Assembly: GCF_902769175.1 (NCBI RefSeq) | Contig: NZ_CACXNW010000013.1 | Location: 1-64,000, forward strand | DNA from: an uncultured Methanobrevibacter sp. | GTDB taxonomy: Archaea > Methanobacteriota > Methanobacteria > Methanobacteriales > Methanobacteriaceae | Length of the DNA stretch: 64,000 nt | Direction of reading: 5' to 3' | Part shown: piece after piece, positions 47,855-56,205 of the stretch | Numbering within the stretch: the stretch's first letter is position 1 | Layout: each line of letters starts with the position of its first letter | Made by a program: the position numbers and the translations under genes | The notes under the pieces: model-generated | Databases searched by the model: none | Told to the model about the DNA's origin: nothing | The model's input: the letters and a program-made list of their open reading frames with translations, nothing else

Positions 47855-48196
47855 TTAATTATCAGAGCCTTTTAGATTTTTTAGTGCATCTTTATTGTTT
47901 TCAAAAATCATTCTGATTTTTTCACATTCTTCCAATTCTCCACAATCACCACATGTTTCATATTTTTTAGTTGAAGCGCATTTTCTTATAGGGCAAATTG
48001 AATCACAGAATGGAGTTTTCACTCCATCTATTCGACATCCTACACAGTTGATCATTTCAGGACTTATTTCAACAGCATTCAGTTCGCTCCAAAGCTTTGC
48101 AACTTTTTCACGTAGTTCATTGTCATCATTTACTCTTGCAATGCGGGCTTCACAAGTTTCACAATCTAATCCACAATATCCAATGTATTCATTCAT
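47855..48196 (-). CDS. DUF3795-type Cys-rich protein
   Basis: A 113-residue protein with MNEYIGYCGLDCETCEARIA, then CVGCRIDG, CDSICPIRKC and CGDCGELEECEKI. The many CxxC-type motifs are characteristic of DUF3795 proteins, which probably bind metal or an iron-sulfur cluster; the function is unknown. It lies 35 bp downstream of the DUF1848 gene on the same strand, so the two are probably co-transcribed. Confidence 0.85.
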   Translation of the reverse strand: MNEYIGYCGLDCETCEARIARVNDDNELREKVAKLWSELNAVEISPEMINCVGCRIDGVKTPFCDSICPIRKCASTKKYETCGDCGELEECEKIRMIFENNKDALKNLKGSDN

Positions 48197-48231
48197 GATA
48201 CCATTCCCTTTTGGTTTTTCTATAATTTATT

Positions 48232-49170
48232 TTAAAATAATTTGGTTTGCTTAGTCTTTTCATTAGTTATAAGGCTTTCTTGTTTTCTTTCAATGATTAT
48301 GTCGTCTTCCTTGACATCTCCAATTAAAAGAGAAGATTTTGGATTATGAAGTTTCAAATTCCTTTTGACTATTTTTTTATTTGAATTGGCATAACAGTAT
48401 AGGCATCCATGATTGCATGTGTTGTATTCACCTATATCATTATTCAAAAGGCAATAGCACTCTCCATTTCTTGCCTTCTGTTTAGTGATCTTTAGATTTT
48501 TATTTATTACTCTTTCAATTACCTCTTTTGTCATGCATCCGCTTGAATCTATTCCAAATTTTTCCAATTCCCTTCCTTCAACGCATGTTTTGACTTTAAT
48601 ATTGTATTTTTTCCCAATTTTGGCAAATTCTTCTCCAAGCTTTAGTCTTTCTGATCGGTTCACTTCATTTGCTTCTGGAAAATTGCGTTTTGTCTTTTCA
48701 TATAAGTCAATAAAGCTTATGATGGCTTCAGTTGTATAATCGGATAATGAGTTAAGAATATATTCAAATGATTCTATATGATGTTCTAAAGTGTATTTTT
48801 CATTGATGAAAATCGGGTCATACCTTAATGATACACTTGACTTTCCTAATTTCTTTGAAAGGATTTTGAAGCTTTCTAAAACTTCATTTGCTGGTGGAAC
48901 ATTAGGTTCTATCTCTTTTTCATAATTGTTGATTGTTATATGCCAATATTGATTGAACTTATCTATCTTTTCAAGATTTTCAAGCATTGGCTTTGGATTT
49001 TTAGTGCAGAACATTATGCAATCTATTAATTCTGGATTTAATTTATAGCTGTAGATTTGGTTTTTTGCATAGGGATTTCTTACATATACGAATCCTTCAT
49101 CTATTCTATTATAGAACCATTCACTAAAGAATCCTGGAATGTCTGTTCTTAAGCCAGTATTTAGAATCAT
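48232..49170 (-). CDS. DUF1848-family protein (radical-SAM-like)
   Basis: A 312-residue protein. N-terminal LRTDIPGFFSEWFYNRI and YVRNPYAKNQIYSY are DUF1848 signatures. The C-terminal NTCNHGCLYCYAN holds a C-x3-C-x2-C motif of radical-SAM type, unusually located far from the N-terminus, as in this family. Function unknown; an iron-sulfur repair or photolyase-like role has only been guessed. ATG 49170 reads leftward, first in the DUF1848-DUF3795-DUF123 group. Confidence 0.85.
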   Translation of the reverse strand: MILNTGLRTDIPGFFSEWFYNRIDEGFVYVRNPYAKNQIYSYKLNPELIDCIMFCTKNPKPMLENLEKIDKFNQYWHITINNYEKEIEPNVPPANEVLESFKILSKKLGKSSVSLRYDPIFINEKYTLEHHIESFEYILNSLSDYTTEAIISFIDLYEKTKRNFPEANEVNRSERLKLGEEFAKIGKKYNIKVKTCVEGRELEKFGIDSSGCMTKEVIERVINKNLKITKQKARNGECYCLLNNDIGEYNTCNHGCLYCYANSNKKIVKRNLKLHNPKSSLLIGDVKEDDIIIERKQESLITNEKTKQTKLF

Positions 49171-49329
49171 TAAAATCTCCTTTTTTCAATAATATTTTTT
49201 TATATTTGGTTTTTTCTGTTATTTATTTTAGGTTTTAATTTGATTTTTTTATTTTTTGATTATCTATTATTTTATTTATTTTAGGTTTTTTAAAAATATT
49301 TTTATAAAATAATTGCTATATTTCTTATT

Positions 49330-49743
49330 ATGAATTTTAAAATTAGGGCAAAGGGACATAAGAACATATTGTCTCAACATAAATCCACCTTTGAAATAAC
49401 CAAGGATAAGGATTTGACTTTATCTGGAGATTGCATAATCGGTTTAGGCATTGATAAATCAATGGAAAACTTTCCAGATGATTTTAAGGAAAAATTGGCA
49501 AATGATGATACTAAAGTCATAGTGGAGCTAAAGACTCCAAATGCATATGACAAGATAGAAGGTTTTGGACATCATGATTTAAGTCTTTCCCATCCTACAG
49601 ACATTGTTTGCAGAAAAAGCACTTTTATATGTTCCAGAACTTTAATGATTAAATCTGATAAGGCAGCTATTGATTTAAACAGGGAATTAGTTGAAGACTT
49701 GGCTAATGGTGAATCTATGGAAGTCAATATTAAACTTCTATAA
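49330..49743 (+). CDS. DUF371-family archaeal protein
   Basis: A 137-residue protein of DUF371, an archaea-only family of unknown function. Conserved blocks are IRAKGHKNILSQHKSTFEIT, GDCIIGLGIDKS, GFGHHDLSLSHPTDIVCRKS and CSRTLMIKSDKAA. It is a small single-domain protein without membrane segments. It is the first plus-strand gene after the minus-strand island and is divergent from DUF1848, sharing a 160-bp intergenic region. Confidence 0.88.
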   Translation: MNFKIRAKGHKNILSQHKSTFEITKDKDLTLSGDCIIGLGIDKSMENFPDDFKEKLANDDTKVIVELKTPNAYDKIEGFGHHDLSLSHPTDIVCRKSTFICSRTLMIKSDKAAIDLNRELVEDLANGESMEVNIKLL

Positions 49744-49808
49744 TTTTAATGACTGTTTAATTGTTTTTTTATTTATTTTTGTAGTAAGGTTTAAATAATA
49801 TAATAAAC

Positions 49809-49818
49809 ATACTATATA
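49809..49818 (+). promoter_or_regulatory. Probable tRNA-Leu promoter
   Basis: A TATA-like ACTATATAGT lies about 35-44 bases before the mature tRNA 5' end, the expected spacing for an archaeal tRNA gene. Confidence 0.55.
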
Positions 49819-49852
49819 GTACTGTATTATTAATATAACTGCTTATTTTTAT

Positions 49853-49936
<84 letters not shown>

Positions 49937-50058
49937 CTTTTTGTAATTTATTTCATTCTGCTTTTTTTAGATTTTATATTTAACAATGTTTTATTCTTTT
50001 TTTAATTGCTTTTTTCATCAAATTTATATATTTTTATTAATAAAATATTATTATAATA

Positions 50059-50215
50059 AATTAGTAATTCCCTTGAATTGCTATTTTAATTATATTAATA
50101 ACTTAGTAATTCATTTAAATTGCTATTTTAATTATTTATTAAATTAGTAATTGCTTTGTATTGCTATTTTAATTATTTTAAATTAGTAATCCATTTGAAT
50201 TGCTATTTGAACTAT
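50059..50215. repeat. Four degenerate 45- to 50-bp repeats, each with an inverted pair, before galU
   Basis: Each unit reads TTAGTAATT, a few variable bases, then TTGAATTGCTATTTTAATTA or close to it. TAGTAATTC and GAATTGCTA within a unit are inverted copies with one mismatch, so each repeat can form a small hairpin or a protein-binding palindrome. Four units lie between the tRNA and galU. Confidence 0.7.
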
Positions 50216-50255
50216 TAAAATTAATCAATTCAAAAATATATTTACTTGAGGTGAA

Positions 50256-51110
50256 ATGATGAAAGCAGTAATTCCTGCAGCAGGTTTAGGTACAAGATTT
50301 TTACCTGCTACAAAGGCCCAACCAAAAGAAATGTTGCCTGTTTATGATAAGCCAACAATTCAATATGTGATAGAAGAATCTGTAAATTCTGCTGTTGACG
50401 ATATATTGATTATTACAGGTAAAGGTAAAAGATCAATTGAAGACCATTTTGACAGGTCTTTTGAATTAGAGCATCATTTGAAAACTAAAGGAAAAGAAGA
50501 CTTTTTAAAGGAAATTGAATATATTTCTGGATTAGCTGATATTCACTTTATAAGACAGAAGAAGCAAAAAGGACTTGGTGATGCAATTTACTGTGCAAAG
50601 AAACATGTAGGAAATGATCCTTTTGTTGTCATGTTAGGGGACACAATCACTAAAGACACTGTTCCATGCACTAAGCAACTGATTAACATTTATGAAAAAT
50701 ATGACAAGTCAGTTATTGCATTGCAGGAAGTTCCTGATGAAAAGGTTGAAAGATATGGTATTATTGGCGGTGAAGAGATAGAAAATGCCATTTATAAAAT
50801 TGACAAGCTTGTTGAAAAGCCACCTCTTCGTGTAGCTCCAAGTAATTTAGCTATTATGGGAAGATATGTTCTCACTCCTGACATTTTCGATTGCATTGAA
50901 GATGTGGAGCCAGGTTATGGTGGAGAAATCCAATTGACTGATGCATTATCCAAATTGGATGAGATTTATGGACAAGTGTTTAAAGGAAAAACCTACGATA
51001 TAGGTAATCGTATGGATTGGCTAAAAACTTCTTTAATGTTTGCTTTAGAGAATGACAAGGATAGGGAGGAAATTTTATCCTTCCTTCGTGATGAAGTGGG
51101 CAAATATTAA
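50256..51110 (+). CDS. galU: UTP-glucose-1-phosphate uridylyltransferase
   Basis: Makes UDP-glucose from UTP and glucose 1-phosphate for glycan synthesis. It is 284 residues long. The nucleotide-binding N-terminus is VIPAAGLGTRFLPATKAQPKE. Other motifs are FIRQKKQKGLGDAIYCAK, FVVMLGDT, RYGIIGG, VEKP and GYGGEIQLTDAL. GAGGTG precedes the adjacent ATG codons at 50256 and 50259; either may be used. It starts a group of surface-sugar genes. Confidence 0.93.
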   Translation: MMKAVIPAAGLGTRFLPATKAQPKEMLPVYDKPTIQYVIEESVNSAVDDILIITGKGKRSIEDHFDRSFELEHHLKTKGKEDFLKEIEYISGLADIHFIRQKKQKGLGDAIYCAKKHVGNDPFVVMLGDTITKDTVPCTKQLINIYEKYDKSVIALQEVPDEKVERYGIIGGEEIENAIYKIDKLVEKPPLRVAPSNLAIMGRYVLTPDIFDCIEDVEPGYGGEIQLTDALSKLDEIYGQVFKGKTYDIGNRMDWLKTSLMFALENDKDREEILSFLRDEVGKY

Positions 51111-51244
51111 TTAGAAATTTTCTAGTTTGTTTGCATAGATTAGTTAAAACATTATTGTTTTGCTTTATTTGCTAAATCTATGCAAATCTAAATTACAATT
51201 TTCATTAAATTTTAAATTCATTGCTTAATATTGCATGTGATTAA

Positions 51245-51790
51245 ATGATTGATAAAAAGAGTCCTGAGGAAGAAATAGAAGAGCTAAAGATGCAGCTTTC
51301 CCAGTACCGTAAGGAAAATCGTGTTCTTAAGGAAAGATGTGAATCCTATGAGGATAGGATAGAGCATTTTGCAATTGAAAGGGAAAAGCTTTCCCGAGAC
51401 ATTATGCGGTTTGAATCTTTGGAATTGGAAGTTAGGCAATATGACATCGAAGAATTGGCTTTTGAAACTCAAAAACTAAAACATAGGATAGATATTCTTA
51501 GGCGATATCTTGATTCTGAAAGGACTGACAATGAAAAGCTTAATGAATATGTTAATAAGTTAACAAAAGACTTGAATGATGCCAATTATGAAATTGCCGG
51601 TTTGGAAAGAGATTTAAGGAAATCAAGAATTCGCCAAAATCAAAGAACATTCTCTTTAGAGAATCGTTTGGATATAGCATATACTAAAATGGCACAGTTG
51701 AAGTTCACTTTAAATGAATATGATGATTTGGGATTTTTTGCAAGATTACGTGGCAAAAAACCTAAAAGCTATGACGATATTGATAAATAA
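51245..51790 (+). CDS. Unrecognised coiled-coil protein
   Basis: A 181-residue, almost entirely helical protein. Long heptad-like stretches run from about residue 5 to 150 (EEEIEELKMQLSQYRKENRV; DLNDANYEIAGLERDLRKS), with mixed Lys/Glu/Arg charge. It ends in a short basic segment with GFFARLRGKKPKSYDD. No signal peptide or membrane segment is seen. Function unknown; it lies between galU and a sugar epimerase gene. The stop codon is inside a tandem repeat. Confidence 0.72.
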   Translation: MIDKKSPEEEIEELKMQLSQYRKENRVLKERCESYEDRIEHFAIEREKLSRDIMRFESLELEVRQYDIEELAFETQKLKHRIDILRRYLDSERTDNEKLNEYVNKLTKDLNDANYEIAGLERDLRKSRIRQNQRTFSLENRLDIAYTKMAQLKFTLNEYDDLGFFARLRGKKPKSYDDIDK

Positions 51791-51920
51791 GTTTTATTTA
51801 TGTGTTTTAGATATTGGTAGGTAAGTTTTATTTATTTTTGTATTTTAGACAGATAAATAAGTTTATTTATTTTTGTATTTTAGACATTGGTAGATAAGTT
51901 TTATTGATTTTTATATTATA
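51783..51920. repeat. Tandem repeats of about 38 bp after the coiled-coil gene
   Basis: The unit ATAAATAAGTTTTATTTATT plus TTTGTATTTTAGACATTGGT is repeated about four times with small changes. The first copy contains the TAA stop codon of the preceding gene. Confidence 0.75.
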
Positions 51921-51941
51921 ATTGATTGGAAAGGTGTTTTA

Positions 51942-52913
51942 ATGGAAACTCAAAGAATAATGGTTACTGGTGGAAGCGGATTTATAGGAACTAATCTTGT
52001 AAATGAGCTTAGAAGCAGAGGACATGAAGTTTTGGCTGTTGACTTATTGCATCATGAAAATGAGGCTGACTTATATTCTGATTCTTACAGCGATTATGTA
52101 AGAGGGGATATTCGTAATTATCGTCAAATGGAAAGAATTTTTGATGATAATGAGAAATTCGATTATGTCTATAACCTTGCTGCTGAATATGGTAGATGGA
52201 ATGGTGAAGGATACTATGAAAACCTTTGGGAAACAAATGTAATCGGATTGAAAAATATGATCCGTCTTCAAGAAAAATTAGGATTTAGAATGATTTCCTT
52301 TTCATCTGCTGAAGTTTATGGTGATTATGAAGGAATCATGACTGAAGATGTAATGGAAAACATGCCTATTAAGGACACTTATCAAATGAACGACTATGCA
52401 ATTTCCAAATGGGCAGGAGAATTGATGTGCATGAACTCTGCAACCATGTTTGGAACTGAAACTGTAAGAGTTCGTCCTGTAAACTGTTATGGTCCTCATG
52501 AAGCTTACTCTCCATACAAAGGATTTATCCCTATTTTTATTTATAAAGCACTTCACGGATTGCCTTATTCTGTTCATAAAGGTCATAAAAGAATTATTGA
52601 TTATGTGGAAGATACTGCAAATACATTTGCTAATATTGTAGATAATTTCATTCCTGGTGAAGTTTACAATGTTGGAAGCAAACCTGAAGGGGAAATGACA
52701 ATTGAAGAGTATTCTGATTTGGTTTTAGAAGCTGTAGGAATCGATGATTCATTAGTGACTTACACTCCTGCTGAACCATTCACTACAAAAGTCAAGACCA
52801 TTGACTTCTCAAAGGCTATTCGCGATTTAAAGCATGACCCTAAGGTTTCTCCGAAAGAGGGAATTAAAAGAACTGTTGAATGGATGAAATGGTATTACAG
52901 AATTGAAGATTAA
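51942..52913 (+). CDS. NAD-dependent nucleotide-sugar epimerase/dehydratase
   Basis: A 323-residue extended short-chain dehydrogenase/reductase. The NAD motif is VTGGSGFIGTNLV, the acceptor-site Ser lies in SFSSAEVYGDYEG, and the catalytic pair is YAISK. PVNCYGPHEAYSPYKG and the C-terminal SPKEGIKRTVEWMKWYY are typical of sugar epimerases or 4,6-dehydratases. The exact sugar is not evident. It is followed 61 bp later by a glycosyltransferase, consistent with a surface-glycan cluster. Confidence 0.88.
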   Translation: METQRIMVTGGSGFIGTNLVNELRSRGHEVLAVDLLHHENEADLYSDSYSDYVRGDIRNYRQMERIFDDNEKFDYVYNLAAEYGRWNGEGYYENLWETNVIGLKNMIRLQEKLGFRMISFSSAEVYGDYEGIMTEDVMENMPIKDTYQMNDYAISKWAGELMCMNSATMFGTETVRVRPVNCYGPHEAYSPYKGFIPIFIYKALHGLPYSVHKGHKRIIDYVEDTANTFANIVDNFIPGEVYNVGSKPEGEMTIEEYSDLVLEAVGIDDSLVTYTPAEPFTTKVKTIDFSKAIRDLKHDPKVSPKEGIKRTVEWMKWYYRIED

Positions 52914-52974
52914 TTATCTTCAATTTCCTTTTTTTTTAGCTGATTATAATATTTTTTATTTCTCAAGTGATAGA

Positions 52975-53655
52975 ATGGCAAAGATTGTAGCAATCATACC
53001 TGCATACAATGAAGAGGAATCATTAGCTGATGTCATAGCTAAAACTTCACAATATGTTGATAAGGTTATCATTATCAATGACGGCAGTAGTGATAGGACT
53101 GCAGAAGTAGCTATTGAATCTGGTGCAGAACGGATAAATCATGAGACTAATTTAGGTAAGGGAGAAGCATTAAAATCAGGTTTTAAAGCGATTAATGATG
53201 ATTCAATCATTGTAACAATTGATGGTGATGGTCAGCATAATCCTGATGAGATTCCTGATTTAATCAAGCCGGTCATTGAAGATGGTGCTGATTTGGTTAA
53301 TGGAAGCAGGTATATGAATGGGCCGGAAGAAAACACTCCCGCTTATAGAAGAGTAGGTCAAAGGGTTTTGGATATTGCTACAAATATATCCGCAGGGATT
53401 AATGTTACAGATTCCCAAAGTGGATTCAGAGCTTTTTCCAGCAGAGCTAAAGATTGCTTCAGATTTAAGGATACAGGTTTTGGAATTGAAAGTGAAATGC
53501 TTGTAGATGCTGCTGAAGCAGGATTGAAAATAGTTGAAGTTCCTATCACTGTACGTTATGATGTTGATGGCTCTACTAAAGATCCTGTAACACATGGTGT
53601 AGGAGTTTTATTGAAGATAACTAAGGATAAAATAGTTAGAACTTTTAAAAAGTAG
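52975..53655 (+). CDS. Family 2 glycosyltransferase (dolichyl-phosphate sugar synthase-like)
   Basis: A 226-residue GT-A enzyme. It opens AKIVAIIPAYNEEESLADVI; the first sugar-nucleotide Asp is in INDGSSDRTAEVA, DGDGQHNPDEIPDL holds the metal-binding DxD, and GSRYMNG and DSQSGFRAFS follow. No C-terminal membrane helices are present, so it resembles soluble DPM1-type enzymes that load a lipid carrier with sugar. ATG 52975 is preferred over an upstream start at 52903, whose extra 24 residues lack homology. Confidence 0.87.
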   Translation: MAKIVAIIPAYNEEESLADVIAKTSQYVDKVIIINDGSSDRTAEVAIESGAERINHETNLGKGEALKSGFKAINDDSIIVTIDGDGQHNPDEIPDLIKPVIEDGADLVNGSRYMNGPEENTPAYRRVGQRVLDIATNISAGINVTDSQSGFRAFSSRAKDCFRFKDTGFGIESEMLVDAAEAGLKIVEVPITVRYDVDGSTKDPVTHGVGVLLKITKDKIVRTFKK

Positions 53656-53994
53656 TTTTGAATTATTTTAGTTCTTATTCTTTTTTTTTATTGTTTTATT
53701 TTTTTATTTTAAATTATTTTTATTCTTTTTTTAATAGTTTTAAATAGATATTTTATTTTTTTAATTAGTTTTTTCATAATTTATTTTTTTATTAGTTTAT
53801 TTTTTTAAAAATAGTTTTTTTAGTTAGTTTTTTCATAATGTAATTTTTAATTAGTTTATTTATTAAAAAAAGAGAGAATAATAGTTTAAAATTAAAAAAA
53901 GATTATTTAAGTAAAAAAATATAAAATGATAGTTTAAAATTAAAAAAATTATTCTAAATAAAAAAAAAGAAAAAAAGTTAAAAGAAATAGCCAT
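53656..53994. repeat. Gene-free T-rich and A-rich spacer between convergent genes
   Basis: AGTTTTTTCATAAT and its surroundings recur at about 53767 and 53826 (period about 59 bp). Downstream the strand changes to A-rich runs. Lying between two converging genes, it probably holds terminators for both, as T runs on each strand. No gene is seen. Confidence 0.65.
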
Positions 53995-55035
53995 TTACAA
54001 ATAATTTGCAAAATCATCTATTAACTTATCAATATAGTCCAATCTAGCTATTTGTTCTAACTAATGTTGAGGAATATTGTCATATCCATAATAGATTCCA
54101 GCTAAACCCCCAGCAATTGCAGCAGTTGTATCAGTATCCTGACCTAAATTAACAGCTGCCAAAGCAGTTTCCTTATAGGAATCATTATTTAAAAGACACC
54201 AAAGTGCTGCTTGAAGTGAAGCAACTACATATCCTCGACCTTCAATGACTGATTTTGGAGTCTCTTTAATGTTTTCATCAAATATGCCATAAAAATAAGG
54301 CATTGTCTCTTTAAACTCATCATTGTTTTCATAGTATTCCTTAGCTAATTGAATTCCATTATTGACAGCTTCATCTAAGCTTAGATTTTTATCTTCAAAA
54401 CTGTTTTTCAACAATTCAATAGCTATTAAAACATATGTTCCACAGGACATTCTACTTCTTCTTGGCCCGTGGGTCAATGATGAAAGGTTATGGATTGCCT
54501 TCATCTTATCATCATCTGAAAATGAGTATTTCCTGGACAAAAAGTAAATGAAGTATGCAATAGGTAAAATTCTCATTAAAGAGCCGTTACCATTATCAGT
54601 GGGGTTTGTTCCTCCACAGGATATTGGTTCAATTCCTGCTTTATAATTGCATATTCCGTCAGCAGTTGTTCCTCCATAGTCAAAAACTTCATCATATGGA
54701 GTGAATCTTGCCTTAAAGAACCAAGCAGCAAAGTTTTTCATGATTTCATTATAATCAATGATTTCTAAAATGTCTATTTCAGAACCTTCTTCTCGAAGGT
54801 CATCTTCATTGACTCTTAATGAATAAGTCAATCCATCTACAGTGGCTAAAGTCATGGAACTGTCATCTGACCAAGTTCCAGGTGGCTGATTGTATGTTCC
54901 ATAGCCAATCATGTCTGTCATAGGTTCTCCCTCACATTTTTCTTTAGAACTGAACTCATATGGAACTCCTAATGCATCAGCTACAACAAGACCAAAAATA
55001 CCGCTTTTTGCCAAATAATTAATCTTTTCATCCAT
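53995..55035 (-). pseudogene. ADP-ribosylglycohydrolase with an in-frame amber codon near the end
   Basis: A DraG/ARH-family hydrolase that removes ADP-ribose from proteins or related substrates. The first 324 residues (55035 to 54064) contain the paired metal-binding motifs: GTWSDDSSMTLA near residue 54, and LGQDTDTTAAIAGGLAG near 297, with GNGSLMR between. Translation stops at TAG (54063-54061) after NIPQH, but the same frame continues for 21 codons (LEQIARLDYIDKLIDDFANY plus L) to a TAA at 53997-53995. That tail resembles the normal family C-terminus, in which Trp often occupies the stop position; TGG to TAG is one base. All catalytic residues precede the stop, so the shortened 324-residue protein may still work. 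Confidence 0.8.
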
Positions 55036-55326
55036 AATAAAATCCCCCTTTATACTCTTATCTTATATTCATTCAACATTTGATTATTTTTTTTTAAAAA
55101 CAATCATTCACTAATTATAAGCACACAATAATTTATAAAGGTTTTTAATTATAATTATAAAAGTTTCCAATTATAAATGTTAGTAATTCATAGCTATTTA
55201 GGGGTATAAATGAATTTAATCAAAAAAAGCAATAATTAAATAGATAAAGTTTAAGTATAAATAAATTATAAATACTTAATAGGAATATAATATTATATTA
55301 AATTACTATTTTAATTAGGTAAAAAT
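55036..55326. other. Divergent promoter region
   Basis: This spacer separates the minus-strand ADP-ribosylglycohydrolase from the plus-strand ABC permease gene, so it should hold promoters for both. It is AT-rich; a TATA-like ATTATAAATACTTA lies near 55265 on the plus strand. No gene is seen. Confidence 0.45.
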
Positions 55327-56106
55327 ATGACGTTAGAAATACTAAAAAAAGGAACTAGTGAAAATTTCTTGCTAAAGCAAATAATTAAAAAGAATTTCAC
55401 ATCCAAATACAAAGATTCATTCATTGGAGTTCTTTGGAGTTTCTTAAATCCATTGATAGAAATGGCTTTATTAACTGCAATTTTCTCAGCAGTATTTGCA
55501 AGGAGTATTGAAAATTTCCCAGTTTACTTCTTAACAGGAAGAATTGTTATTAATTTCTTCAATAGTGGAACAAAAATCGCTATGAGGTCAATTAAAGCAA
55601 ATAGGAGTATTTTTAATAAGATTTTTATACCTAGATATATTTTTGCCCTTGGTGGAATATGTTCAGAATTCCTGAATTTCCTAATGTCTGTAATTGTATT
55701 GATTGCAATAATGATTTTGACACAAGCACCATTCTATGCTATGGCACTATTTTCAGTAATTCCTATCGCAGTATTGTTCTTATTGATTACTGGAATAGGC
55801 TTAATCTTGGCAATTGTTTGTACCAAATTCACAGACATAGAATATTTATATAAAATTTTCACATCATTATTAATCTATGCTTGTGCGATATTTTATCCTA
55901 TAACAAGCGTTCCTCAACCTATAAGGGGATATATGGAATTAAATCCAGTTTATGGAATCATTGCACAATTCAGATCTTTTGTTATGGAAGGACAGTTCCC
56001 ATCAGCTAGCTTAATGTTAACTACATTTGCAATTTCTCTTGTTATTTTCATAATAGGAGTATTGGTATTCCGCAAATATCAAGATAGAATTACTTTAGAA
56101 TTATAA
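55327..56106 (+). CDS. ABC-2 type polysaccharide export permease
   Basis: A 259-residue integral membrane protein with six predicted helices. The N-terminal amphipathic KKNFTSKYKDSFIGVLWSFL is typical of Wzm/TagG-type permeases, and so is the end FRKYQDRITLEL. NPLIEMALLTAIFSAVFAR begins helix 1; ACAIFYPITSVPQ and MELNPVYGIIAQFRSF are conserved in the family. With the ATPase 99 bp downstream it would export a lipid-linked surface glycan or teichoic-acid-like polymer. Confidence 0.92.
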   Translation: MTLEILKKGTSENFLLKQIIKKNFTSKYKDSFIGVLWSFLNPLIEMALLTAIFSAVFARSIENFPVYFLTGRIVINFFNSGTKIAMRSIKANRSIFNKIFIPRYIFALGGICSEFLNFLMSVIVLIAIMILTQAPFYAMALFSVIPIAVLFLLITGIGLILAIVCTKFTDIEYLYKIFTSLLIYACAIFYPITSVPQPIRGYMELNPVYGIIAQFRSFVMEGQFPSASLMLTTFAISLVIFIIGVLVFRKYQDRITLEL

Positions 56107-56205
56107 TTTAAAAGGGGATTTAAAAAAGAAATCAACTGAAACAAAATAAAAAATTTACAATTAATCAATATTATTTAAAAATAAAATAAAAAATGGAGGG
56201 ATCAT

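Noticed and set aside
54061-54063. Pyrrolysine decoding of the amber codon
   Set aside because: The expected residue is Trp, one base away. Methanobrevibacter is not known to carry pyrrolysine machinery, and no pyl gene or insertion context is seen here.
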